64,000 nt of DNA, taken from contig NZ_JARRAB010000008.1 in NCBI RefSeq assembly GCF_030376615.1, positions 62,001-126,000 of the forward strand, given 5' to 3'. Source of the DNA: Pseudomonas sp. sp1636 (GTDB taxonomy: Bacteria > Pseudomonadota > Gammaproteobacteria > Pseudomonadales > Pseudomonadaceae). Positions 23,837 to 31,817 of this stretch are shown here, one piece after another (positions within the stretch are counted from its first letter, which is position 1; each line of letters begins with the position of its first letter). Below the pieces are notes generated by a model that saw only the letters and a program-made list of their open reading frames with translations, was not told the origin of the DNA and did no database searches. The position numbers were made by a program, and so were the translations under genes.

Positions 23837-25411
23837 ATGGGTGTCCGTACTGATTGGCCGACATTTGGCGCCACGCTGGTGGTGCTGCTCGGTATCTGTA
23901 TTCCATTGTTGGTCATGCAGGAGCAAGCCAACGACTTTATCAATGCCGCATTTAGCGTTATGACCGCAAACTTCGGCATCCTCTATCAGTGGGGCGGTAT
24001 TGCAGCTGTCGGTCTGCTGTTGTGGCTGGCGCTAGGCCGCTTTGGCCAAGTCAAGTTGGGCAACAGTTGCGAGCGCCCAGAATTTTCATCTTTTAGTTGG
24101 GCGGGAATGTTGTTTTGTGCCGGCATTGGCTCCGGCATTCTCTACTGGGGCACCATCGAATGGGCCTATTATTTGCAAACTCCCCCCCTGGGGATTACTG
24201 CCAATACTGATAAAGCTGCGGAATGGGCCGCGACTTATGGCATGTTCCATTGGGGCATCACCGCTTGGGCTTTCTACGGCGTACCGGCCATTCCCCTTGC
24301 TTATCTTTATCACGTCCGCAAGCAACCGGAGTTGAAACTGAGTGCCGCTTGCGAAGGCGTACTCGGCAAATACGCACATGGCGCTCTGGGCAAAGTCATC
24401 GACATTTTGTTCATGTTCGGCCTGCTCGGCGGCGTTGGAACCAGCCTTGGTTTGGGTACGCCCATGGTGGCGGCAGGGTTGAGCGAAGTATTTGGTATTG
24501 AAAACTCCTTCGGCCTCAGCATCTTCGTCATGTTGCTATGCACCGCAATCTTCGGTGTTAGCGCCTATTCCGGCCTAAAGAAGGGCATAAAGATACTCAG
24601 CGACATCAATGTGTGGTTGGCAATTGCATTGATCGCTTTCATTTTGCTGGTTGGCCCGACCCTGTTCATCCTCAAGACCACTACCAATAGCATTGGCCTG
24701 ATGCTGCAAAATTTTGTGCAGATGAATTTCTGGACCGACCCCATAACCAACTCTGGCTTCACGGAAAGCTGGACCGTCTTCTACTGGGCCTGGTGGATCG
24801 CCTATGGTCCATTCATGGGTTTGTTCGTCGCCAAGATTTCAAGAGGCCGTACGATTCGCCAAGTCATCACGGGCATGCTGGTTTATGGCAGCCTCGGTTG
24901 CTGGGCCTACTTTGGGGTGCTAGGCAATTATGCGATGCATCTGGAGTTAAACGACATTCTTTCCGTCACCAGCATACTGAATGAGAAAGATGCCCCCACC
25001 GCCATTATCGCCGTGATTAAATCGCTTCCGCTGTCCTCTTTAGTGCTGCCGTTATTCTGCGTGCTGGCACTGATTTTCCTCGCCACTCAGTTCGATTCCG
25101 CCGCTTATATCATGGCCGCCGTGGCAACTGTAAAGCTGACGGAAAATGAGCATCCGGCGCGCTGGCATGTATTGTTCTGGGCCTTGGCCCTGGCTGCTCT
25201 ACCACTCAGCCTGATGTTCGTCGGCGGCCTGAAAGCGCTGCAAACGGCAGCCATTACCCTGGCGTTACCACAACTCTTTATCACCGCGATCATGGCGATC
25301 TCCCTTGTTCGCTGGCTGCGCCATGATGAAATCAACGGTGTGCCAAGCGCCTCGCGGGTCGCAGATACCTCTCAGAGCTTCACGGCGGCCAACGTAACCG
25401 CCACTCCCTGA
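23837..25411 (+). CDS. BCCT-family (betaine/carnitine/choline) transporter
   Basis: A 524-aa protein with about 12 transmembrane helices, the usual BCCT size without the long osmosensing tails. Family landmarks: GIGSGILYWGTIEWAYY, MFHWGITAWAFY, and the Trp-rich substrate-site segment WTVFYWAWWIAYGPFMGLFVAKISRGRTIRQV-like at about 314-345. It takes up quaternary-ammonium compounds with Na+ or H+, or exchanges them. It is first gene of an operon-like run with two enolase-superfamily enzymes, and a divergent GntR regulator follows them. GC is lower than in the flanking genes. Confidence 0.92.
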   Translation: MGVRTDWPTFGATLVVLLGICIPLLVMQEQANDFINAAFSVMTANFGILYQWGGIAAVGLLLWLALGRFGQVKLGNSCERPEFSSFSWAGMLFCAGIGSGILYWGTIEWAYYLQTPPLGITANTDKAAEWAATYGMFHWGITAWAFYGVPAIPLAYLYHVRKQPELKLSAACEGVLGKYAHGALGKVIDILFMFGLLGGVGTSLGLGTPMVAAGLSEVFGIENSFGLSIFVMLLCTAIFGVSAYSGLKKGIKILSDINVWLAIALIAFILLVGPTLFILKTTTNSIGLMLQNFVQMNFWTDPITNSGFTESWTVFYWAWWIAYGPFMGLFVAKISRGRTIRQVITGMLVYGSLGCWAYFGVLGNYAMHLELNDILSVTSILNEKDAPTAIIAVIKSLPLSSLVLPLFCVLALIFLATQFDSAAYIMAAVATVKLTENEHPARWHVLFWALALAALPLSLMFVGGLKALQTAAITLALPQLFITAIMAISLVRWLRHDEINGVPSASRVADTSQSFTAANVTATP

Positions 25412-25471
25412 GCTCAACTCCATGGTGGCCTCATTATTTACGAGGCCACCAAGCCACCGCCTCTCCACACG

Positions 25472-26599
25472 ATGCTACTCATGAACGAACTTCTAATTGA
25501 TAGCGCAGAAATTTATGTAGTCGGCCCAGAGGTACCGCGTCATCGACTAGCGGCCGACATGGGCGAAGTATATGAAACCTTGACCCTACTGCGCCTGCAG
25601 ACGCGCTGCGGACTAGAAGGTATCGCCGGCGTCACCACCTATTCCGAACACTGTTTCGACGAGTCGTTGGGCGCAGCACTTAAACCCCTTCTACCAGAAT
25701 TACTGGGGCGCAACGCATGGAACTCCGACATCATCTGGCAACACCTGATGAGTCGCTACAGTTGCATGACGCCTAAACCCCAATCGGCCATTGATATCGC
25801 CATCTGGGATCTAAAAGCCAAAGCAGTAAACCTGCCGCTTTATAAGTTACTCGGCGGCAGTCGGGAGACGATTCGCTCCTATGCCAGCACGCCGCTTCTC
25901 AACAGCCCAGAAGACTATGTGGCCTTCGTCCACGACCTGCGCGCACAAGGCTTTGACACGGTGAAATTCCATGTTTGTTGTGAACTGGAGAAAGACCTGG
26001 CTCTGCTGGACGCAATCGAGAGTTCCTTCGGTACTTCCTTGCCGTTCATGATCGATTTGGAGGAGCGGTATAACCGGAAAGATGCACGGATAATTGCCAA
26101 GCGACTGGAAAAAATGAACTGCGTTTGGTTAGAAGCGCCGTTGGTCGATAGCGACTTGATCGGCTATGCGGAACTGCGTCGCCACACATCGACAGCAGTT
26201 CTACCGGCGGGAAACACCCTGCTAACCCCGGGCATGATGATCCAAGGCATACAACTACACGCCTGGGATGGCCTACGCACGGATGTCACCTATGCCGGCG
26301 GTTTTACCGCCGCGCGCACCATTGCCGCGTTGGCGCAAGCCCATAACCTGCCACTGGAGCTGCAGTCCTGGGGGTACACACCTTCACAGGCGGCGAACCT
26401 GCATCTGATGCTGTCGATTCCCAACGCCATGTATTTCGAGCAACCGGTTCCCTACTCCAGTCATGAAGCCTATTGCCTGACGCCGATCCGAACCCGGGAT
26501 GGCGTCATCCAAGCTCCCACGGCGGCAGGCCTAGGAATAGAACTCGATTGGCAGCAGGCACGCAAGGACACACTTTGGCAGCATCAGATTGGCGGATAA
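25472..26599 (+). CDS. Enolase-superfamily enzyme with altered active site (mandelate racemase/muconate lactonizing fold)
   Basis: A 375-aa protein. The N-terminal capping domain and C-terminal barrel are complete, and AIDIAIWDLKAKAVNLPLYKLLGG is typical of the fold. The canonical residues are modified: KxK is K165-F-H167, metal ligands are D195 and E221 but the third position is N248 (in PAGNT) instead of Glu/Asp, and the general-base His after D271 is Q298 (in LELQSW). A standard racemase or cycloisomerase mechanism looks compromised. It could be a divergent enzyme or a partner of the next gene, 3 bp downstream. The first codons offer starts at 25472 and 25481; 25481 is equally plausible. 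Confidence 0.85.
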   Translation: MLLMNELLIDSAEIYVVGPEVPRHRLAADMGEVYETLTLLRLQTRCGLEGIAGVTTYSEHCFDESLGAALKPLLPELLGRNAWNSDIIWQHLMSRYSCMTPKPQSAIDIAIWDLKAKAVNLPLYKLLGGSRETIRSYASTPLLNSPEDYVAFVHDLRAQGFDTVKFHVCCELEKDLALLDAIESSFGTSLPFMIDLEERYNRKDARIIAKRLEKMNCVWLEAPLVDSDLIGYAELRRHTSTAVLPAGNTLLTPGMMIQGIQLHAWDGLRTDVTYAGGFTAARTIAALAQAHNLPLELQSWGYTPSQAANLHLMLSIPNAMYFEQPVPYSSHEAYCLTPIRTRDGVIQAPTAAGLGIELDWQQARKDTLWQHQIGG

Positions 26600-26602
26600 G
26601 CG

Positions 26603-27733
26603 ATGAAAATAACCGATATAGAAGTGATCGAACTCCGGGTGCCTGACGATCGAGAATTGAACCTCGACCCGACCAACAATGGCTGCCTGATCCGCGTACA
26701 TACCGATGCCGGTATCAGCGGTATCGCCGAGGTGGACAGCCTGCCCTCGGTTATCAAAGCGATTGTTGACGCGCCACCGCGAATCAAAACCCTCATGGGT
26801 TTAAAGTCGATACTGATCGGCGAGGATCCGACCGATATTCCTCGACTATGGCAAAAGATGTATCACCACACCAGTTACTGTGGCCGCCGAGGCGTGGTGA
26901 TGCATGCCATCAGCGGCATAGACATTGCGCTCTGGGATCTGCGCGGCAAGTTGGAAAACAAGCCCGTATCGGCATTGCTCGGATATCCGCAGCACGAACG
27001 TCTCCCCGCCTACACCACGGTCTATCCACTTGGCCGCACCGTTGACGAACTACGGCAGGCGATCGATCACGCATTAAAGTTCCCGGTAAAGGCATTGAAG
27101 CTGGCCATCGATTCATTCTGGAAAGATGAACCGGCACAAGCCATAGAGCTGTTGCATGCTGCACGAGCCCATGTTGGCAGCGAACTCGAACTCATGCTCG
27201 ATGCCACTGCGACCTACACGGATTGCGCGCAACTGGAGCCTTTGCTTCCGGCATTGCACGAGTGTCGAATTCAATGGCTGGAAGCCCCCTTCCCGCTGGA
27301 TAATATCGACCAGTTTCGCAACTTGAAAAGCGCAGGGATACCCATCGGAGCCGGCGATACGGGCTTGACCGCCCCAGCCGAATGGCAACCATTTTTCAGT
27401 GAGGCACACATTGATATTGCCCAACCGGATATTAGTTGGGTCGGCGGCTTTACCGCTCTGAAACAGATAGCCGTCATGGCGGCGGCGCAAGGAAGCCGTT
27501 TGATCCCGCACGGCTGGAATACTGATCTGACCCTAGCAGCCAATCTGCACTTCCTGGCCGTACAGCCAAAAGCCGAATACGCCGAGTTCTCGACCTCGGC
27601 CTCGCCCCTACGCTGGCTACTGTGCGAGAACGGACCGAAGATCGATGACGACGGCATGATCGCAGTTCCTCAGGGTTCAGGCCTGGGGATTGAACTCAAT
27701 GAACGAACGATACAGCGCTATCGCGTGCGATAA
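26603..27733 (+). CDS. Enolase-superfamily dehydratase/racemase-like enzyme
   Basis: A 376-aa protein. Capping domain with the SGIDIALWDLRGKL helix, barrel with metal ligands D200 (MLDATATY), E227 (WLEAPF) and D252 (GAGDTG), and a probable D276/H303 dyad (DISWVGG; IPHGWNTD). The KxK position reads K166-L-A168, so only one lysine remains. A working His-Asp dyad with an absent second lysine resembles sugar-acid dehydratases more than racemases. It is 3 bp behind the preceding paralogue and shares the BCCT promoter. The substrate is probably the compound imported by the BCCT protein. Confidence 0.88.
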   Translation: MKITDIEVIELRVPDDRELNLDPTNNGCLIRVHTDAGISGIAEVDSLPSVIKAIVDAPPRIKTLMGLKSILIGEDPTDIPRLWQKMYHHTSYCGRRGVVMHAISGIDIALWDLRGKLENKPVSALLGYPQHERLPAYTTVYPLGRTVDELRQAIDHALKFPVKALKLAIDSFWKDEPAQAIELLHAARAHVGSELELMLDATATYTDCAQLEPLLPALHECRIQWLEAPFPLDNIDQFRNLKSAGIPIGAGDTGLTAPAEWQPFFSEAHIDIAQPDISWVGGFTALKQIAVMAAAQGSRLIPHGWNTDLTLAANLHFLAVQPKAEYAEFSTSASPLRWLLCENGPKIDDDGMIAVPQGSGLGIELNERTIQRYRVR

Positions 27734-27753
27734 GCGCCGGCAACCAACCAGAA

Positions 27754-28422
27754 TTAATGCCCCTGATCATCAGGGGCAGAATGTTGCTGTAGCTCCGCGA
27801 AGTAGGTGATGTTTCGGATTGCTTCCGCTTGCGCTTGCTCGCCTTGGCCGGAGCAAATCGCAGCGACCAGATCATAGTGGCTGCTACCCACCTGATGCCG
27901 ATCGAATACTTGGTTAGCTGCGGCGATATAGGCCAGGAACTGATTTTCGATCAGCTGGTATTGCAGGGCCAAACGATTGTGCTTGGACAACTCGACGATA
28001 GTTCTATGCAAATCGAGGTCGGCTCGCGCAATGGACTTGATGTCCTCGCCCTCACAAAGCACCAATAACTTCTGATAGATCGCTTGCAAGCGGGCGACGC
28101 CTTCATCGTCAATCCGCTCCGCCGCAAGACGCGCGGCCAACCCTTCCAAAGTAGCCCTCAGGGTATAGAGCTCCCAAATATCTTGATCGTTAAGCATCGA
28201 TACCGACCAGCCAGCATAAGGTACCTGAGTCACTAGCCCTTCAGAGCCGAGTTGGTGTAGCGCGATGCGGATAGTTCCGCGAGACAGGTTGTACTCTTTA
28301 GCCAGGCTGGTTTCGACTAAGCGCATCCCCGGTGTCAGCTCGCCGCTGACAATATCATCACGCAGTAAGTCCGCGGCCTGATCTTCCAAGCTGCGCTTGT
28401 TGATCATTGCTGATTTCTTCAT
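27754..28422 (-). CDS. GntR-family (FadR/FCD) transcriptional regulator
   Basis: A 222-aa protein. The winged HTH spans about residues 10-75 (ADLLRDDIVSGELTPGMRLVETSLAKEYNLSRGTIRIAL-type pattern). An FCD ligand domain covers 85-210, with the D-x3-H metal-binding pair in DLDLHRTIVELS and further His near 175-180. It probably represses the BCCT-enolase genes and responds to their substrate. It is convergent with the second enolase gene. Two in-frame ATGs occur (28422 and 28407); the first is annotated. An inverted repeat lies 21 bp upstream. Confidence 0.9.
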   Translation of the reverse strand: MKKSAMINKRSLEDQAADLLRDDIVSGELTPGMRLVETSLAKEYNLSRGTIRIALHQLGSEGLVTQVPYAGWSVSMLNDQDIWELYTLRATLEGLAARLAAERIDDEGVARLQAIYQKLLVLCEGEDIKSIARADLDLHRTIVELSKHNRLALQYQLIENQFLAYIAAANQVFDRHQVGSSHYDLVAAICSGQGEQAQAEAIRNITYFAELQQHSAPDDQGH

Positions 28423-28442
28423 ATGCTATGACGTTCTTTTAA

Positions 28443-28463
28443 ATTGTCTGATTGGCCGACAAT
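28443..28463. promoter_or_regulatory. Inverted repeat upstream of the GntR gene, possible autoregulatory site
   Basis: ATTGTC-N9-GACAAT just upstream of the GntR start codon. The half-site TTGTC differs from the 37-bp palindrome near the BCCT gene, so common recognition is uncertain. Confidence 0.4.
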
Positions 28464-28528
28464 CATATCAAGAAGCCGAAAAATTAGAACGCGCCCAGAC
28501 GCCGCACCGTCCCTCACTAGACCGATAG

Positions 28529-29623
28529 CTAGAACCCAGCCGTGGGCAACTCACCCGGCAAGGCCACGCCCCGCTCGGCACAGGCGGCCACCGCCTCGAT
28601 CAGCGGCGCCAGCTCGAAGCCCTGGCTGTGCAGCCAGGCCTCGTCATAGTAGGTGCCGGCATAGCGCTCGCCGCCATCGCAGAGAATCGCCACCAGCGAG
28701 CCGGATTCGCCGGCCGCGGCCATGCGCTGCGCGACCAGCAGCGCACCGATCAGGTTGGTGCCGCTGGAACCGCCCACGCGCCGGCCCAGGCGCCGCGCCA
28801 GGTAGTGCATGGCCGCCAGCGACAGGGCGTCCGGCACCTTGCACATGGCGTCGATCACCGAGGGCAGGAAGGAGGCCTCGACCCGCGGCCGGCCGATGCC
28901 TTCGATGCGCGAGCCGCAGTTCAGGGTCAGGCCGGCATCGCCTGTGCGGTAATAATCGAAGAACACCGAGCGCTCGGCATCGGCGCACAGCACCCGGGTG
29001 GTGTGACGGCGGTAACCCACGTAGCGGCCGAGGGTGGCCAGAGTGCCGCCGGTGCCGGAGCTGGAGATCAGCCAGGCCGGCTCGGGATAACGCTCGCTAC
29101 GCAGCTGCTGGAAGATCGACTCGGCAATATTGTTGTTGGCGCGCCAGTCGGTGGCGCGCTCGGCGTAGGTGAACTGATCCATGAAGTGGCCACCGCTCTC
29201 GCGCGCCAGGCGTTCGGATTCGGCATAGATCCGGGTCGGATCATCCACCAGGTGGCTCTGGCCGCCATAGAAGGCAATCTGGGCGATCTTCTCCCTGGAG
29301 GTCGACGCCGGCATCACCGCAATAAAGGGCAAGCCCAGCAGGCCGGCGAAATAGGCTTCGGAAATTGCCGTGGAACCGCTGGACGCCTCGATCACCGGCG
29401 CACCGGGCTTGAGCCAGCCGTTGCACAGGGCGTAGAGAAACAGCGAACGGGCCAGGCGATGCTTGAGGCTGCCGGTGGGGTGACTGGATTCGTCCTTGAA
29501 GTACAGCTCGACGCCCGGCAGGCCGGGCAACGCCAGGGGGATCAGGTGAGTATCGGCACTGCGTTGGAAATCCGCCTCGATGATGCGGATCGCCTCACGC
29601 GCCCAGGCTCTGCAGTTGCTCAT
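28529..29623 (-). CDS. PLP-dependent cysteine synthase-family enzyme
   Basis: A 364-aa fold-type II PLP enzyme. PLP Lys54 in HPTGSLKHRLA, the substrate/phosphate loop ASSGSTAISEAYF, the PLP-phosphate glycine loop SSSGTGGTLATLGRY, and C-terminal CDGGERY. The set matches the Pseudomonas 'cysteine synthase family' group related to cysteine desulfhydrases rather than CysK/CysM. Expected activities are L-cysteine breakdown or a beta-replacement; which one cannot be read from sequence. It may be co-transcribed with the EamA exporter, whose stop codon is 10 bp upstream of this start. Confidence 0.88.
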   Translation of the reverse strand: MSNCRAWAREAIRIIEADFQRSADTHLIPLALPGLPGVELYFKDESSHPTGSLKHRLARSLFLYALCNGWLKPGAPVIEASSGSTAISEAYFAGLLGLPFIAVMPASTSREKIAQIAFYGGQSHLVDDPTRIYAESERLARESGGHFMDQFTYAERATDWRANNNIAESIFQQLRSERYPEPAWLISSSGTGGTLATLGRYVGYRRHTTRVLCADAERSVFFDYYRTGDAGLTLNCGSRIEGIGRPRVEASFLPSVIDAMCKVPDALSLAAMHYLARRLGRRVGGSSGTNLIGALLVAQRMAAAGESGSLVAILCDGGERYAGTYYDEAWLHSQGFELAPLIEAVAACAERGVALPGELPTAGF

Positions 29624-29633
29624 CGGTATGTCC

Positions 29634-30542
29634 TCAATCCAGTACAGCCGCCGGCAGCGGCGGCGCGGCGGTGCGCCACTGACTCAATGCCACCCCGGCA
29701 AATACCAGCAGCACGGCGAGCATCTGCGGGCTATTGAGACGCTCGCCGAGCAACAGCATGGCGAACACCAGGGTGAACACCGGGATCAGGTTGGTAAAGC
29801 CTGAAGCCTGGCTGGCCGGCAAACGGCTGACCCCGAAGTTGTACAGCCCGTAGGCGCCCACGGTCACCAATACGCCCAGGTATGCCACCGCGCCCACTCC
29901 CAGCAGGCTGAACTCGCGCGGCAGCGGTGCCGCCAGCAAGGCCAGCGGCAGAAAGAACAGGGTGCCGACGAAGGCCACCATGGCGGTCAGCAGAAAGGGC
30001 GAATAGCGCGCCGACAAATGCTTGAGCAGCAGGGTGTAGCCCATGGCACAGAGCATGGCGAGAAATTCGTAGAAGTTGCCCAGCAGCGGGTTGGGGGCGT
30101 GTGCATCCGCGCCACCGGCCAGGCTCAGCCAGATGGCGCCGATCACGGCGATGAGAAAACCGGCCAGGGTGGTGCGACTGATGCGCTCCTTGAGCCAGAC
30201 AAAGGCCCCGACCGCCACCAACAACGGCAGCAGCGCCGTGACCATGCCGGCCTGGGAGGCACTGGTGTTTTGTAGCGCCAGAGCCTCGAAGAGAAAGTAC
30301 AGGCAGGGTTCGCAGGCCGCCAGGCCGAGCAGGTATTTCCAGTCGCCACGGCGGTACTGCATGCGCCCACGCCAGCGCCAAGCCAACAGGAAGACCAGGC
30401 TACCCAGGGCCATACGAGCGCAGATCACCCACAACGGCGGTAACTCGGCAAAAGCCAGTTTCAGGGCGATAAAGGAACTGCCCCACAACGCCATGGCGAC
30501 CACCAGGCAGACCATCGCCACCCCTCTGCCCTGCCCGCCCAT
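29634..30542 (-). CDS. EamA/DMT-superfamily membrane exporter
   Basis: A 302-aa protein with two EamA repeats and about ten transmembrane helices; ALWGSSFIALKLAF and the second-repeat LYNFGVSRLPASQASGFTNLIPVFTLVF are diagnostic. Members export amino acids or metabolites. The ATG at 30542 has GGAGGTGGCT before it; the upstream extension to 30695 is not membrane-like. It lies 10 bp before the PLP enzyme, so export of a cysteine-related metabolite is a reasonable inference. An inverted repeat ATACAGT-N11-ACTGTAT lies about 55-80 bp upstream. Confidence 0.9.
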   Translation of the reverse strand: MGGQGRGVAMVCLVVAMALWGSSFIALKLAFAELPPLWVICARMALGSLVFLLAWRWRGRMQYRRGDWKYLLGLAACEPCLYFLFEALALQNTSASQAGMVTALLPLLVAVGAFVWLKERISRTTLAGFLIAVIGAIWLSLAGGADAHAPNPLLGNFYEFLAMLCAMGYTLLLKHLSARYSPFLLTAMVAFVGTLFFLPLALLAAPLPREFSLLGVGAVAYLGVLVTVGAYGLYNFGVSRLPASQASGFTNLIPVFTLVFAMLLLGERLNSPQMLAVLLVFAGVALSQWRTAAPPLPAAVLD

Positions 30543-30595
30543 AGCCACCTCCGTGTAAAAGCCGGAGTGTAGAACGGCTTGAGTGCTGCCGCCAG

Positions 30596-30620
30596 ATACA
30601 GTCAGGCGCTGGAACTGTAT
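30596..30620. promoter_or_regulatory. Inverted repeat upstream of the EamA gene
   Basis: Perfect ATACAGT-N11-ACTGTAT in the 175-bp gap between mrpG and the EamA exporter. Position suits a regulator of the exporter/PLP enzyme pair; no regulator gene is adjacent. Confidence 0.45.
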
Positions 30621-30717
30621 GCCGGCGGCTCGGCATGGATAGCCCGGACAAGCCTTGGGCAAGGCCGAATCATGCGGCCCCGGATTGCGCGGCACCGACC
30701 CGGGCTGCGGCGCGGCT

Positions 30718-31050
30718 CTACTGCTGCCAGGGCCTGCCGCGGGTCTTGTCGCTCAGGCGCAGCTTCTGCTGCAGGGCGGCCTTGGCCAGCATGTGGGCGC
30801 TGACCGGCGCGGTGATGAACAAAAACAGGGTGATCAGCAGCTCGTGCAGGCTGATGCCGTCGCCCCGGCTGCCGAAGTAGAACAGGGAGGCGATGACCAT
30901 GCCGCCGACGCCCAGGGTGGTCGACTTGGTCGGCCCGTGCAGGCGCATGAAGAAGTCCGGCAGGCGGTACAGGCCTATGGCGCCGACCAGGGCGAACAGG
31001 CTGCCGAGCAGCAGAAACAGGGCGACCAAGGCTTCGATCCAGCTATGCAT
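30718..31050 (-). CDS. mrpG: Mrp antiporter subunit G
   Basis: A 110-aa protein with three transmembrane helices and the MrpG/PhaG core GAIGLYRLPDFFMRLHGPTKSTTLG. Last gene of the mrpA(B)CDEFG operon, 9 bp after mrpF. The Mrp complex is a multi-subunit Na+(K+)/H+ antiporter related to respiratory complex I, supporting alkali and salt tolerance. Confidence 0.93.
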   Translation of the reverse strand: MHSWIEALVALFLLLGSLFALVGAIGLYRLPDFFMRLHGPTKSTTLGVGGMVIASLFYFGSRGDGISLHELLITLFLFITAPVSAHMLAKAALQQKLRLSDKTRGRPWQQ

Positions 31051-31059
31051 GCCAACTCC

Positions 31060-31329
31060 TTACTCGATGATGTCGCCGCGCAGCAGGTATTTCGCCACCG
31101 CCACCGTGCCGATAAAGCCCATCACGGCGATCAGCAGCGCCGCCTCGAAATACAGATCCGAGCCCAGCCAGATACCGAACAGCACCAGCAAGGCGATGGC
31201 GTTGATGTACAGGGTGTCCAGGGCCAGGATCCGATCCGGCAGATCCGGCCCCTTGATCAGGCGGGCCAGGGTCAGCATCAGGGCCAGGCCCATGATCGCC
31301 AGGCACAATGGAATCACGTAGGCGAGCAT
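31060..31329 (-). CDS. mrpF: Mrp antiporter subunit F
   Basis: An 89-aa protein with three transmembrane helices and the MrpF motif RLIKGPDLPDRILALDTLYINAI. The ATG at 31329 was chosen because it gives the family length; the frame is open further upstream inside mrpE. It overlaps the end of mrpE by 16 bp, implying coupled translation. Confidence 0.93.
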   Translation of the reverse strand: MLAYVIPLCLAIMGLALMLTLARLIKGPDLPDRILALDTLYINAIALLVLFGIWLGSDLYFEAALLIAVMGFIGTVAVAKYLLRGDIIE

Positions 31330-31817
31330 GCGAATACCTCCAGTAGCGGCGCTTCGTAGCGGCGCTTGATCTGCGCGACCAGGGCGACTTCGTCGTCCAC
31401 ATCCAGGCCATGTACCAACAGGGTTTTGCGGTCGTCGCTCAAATCGGCGGACACCGTCCCCGGGGTCAGGGAGATGATACTGGCGAGCATGGTCAGGGCC
31501 AGCTCGTCCTCCAGCAGCATGGGAATCTCGACAAAGGCCGGACGCAGCCTGGCACTCGGGCCGAGGATCAGTTTGGCCACCTGCAGGTTGGCGATGACGA
31601 TATCGCCCAATACCTGCAGAAAGAACAGGCACAGCTTCAGCGGTTTGCGAACGCGTGGCGGGTTGATCCAGAACACCTGGGTCACCAGCGGAATCAGCCC
31701 GCCGAGCAGTGCGCCGAGCAGCCAGTGGCCAAGGCTCAAATCATTCACCAGCAGCAGCCAGACCCCCAGCAAGGTCAGGCTCAGCAGCGGATGGGGCAGC
31801 CAGCGGCGGGCCTTCAT
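31314..31817 (-). CDS. mrpE: Mrp antiporter subunit E
   Basis: A 167-aa protein, MrpE/PhaE type: two to three N-terminal helices with NDLSLGHWLLGALLGGLIP, and a soluble C-terminal part with SIISLTPGTVSADL and LLVHGLDVDD. Overlaps mrpD by 4 bp and mrpF by 16 bp. Confidence 0.92.
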   Translation of the reverse strand: MKARRWLPHPLLSLTLLGVWLLLVNDLSLGHWLLGALLGGLIPLVTQVFWINPPRVRKPLKLCLFFLQVLGDIVIANLQVAKLILGPSARLRPAFVEIPMLLEDELALTMLASIISLTPGTVSADLSDDRKTLLVHGLDVDDEVALVAQIKRRYEAPLLEVFACSPT

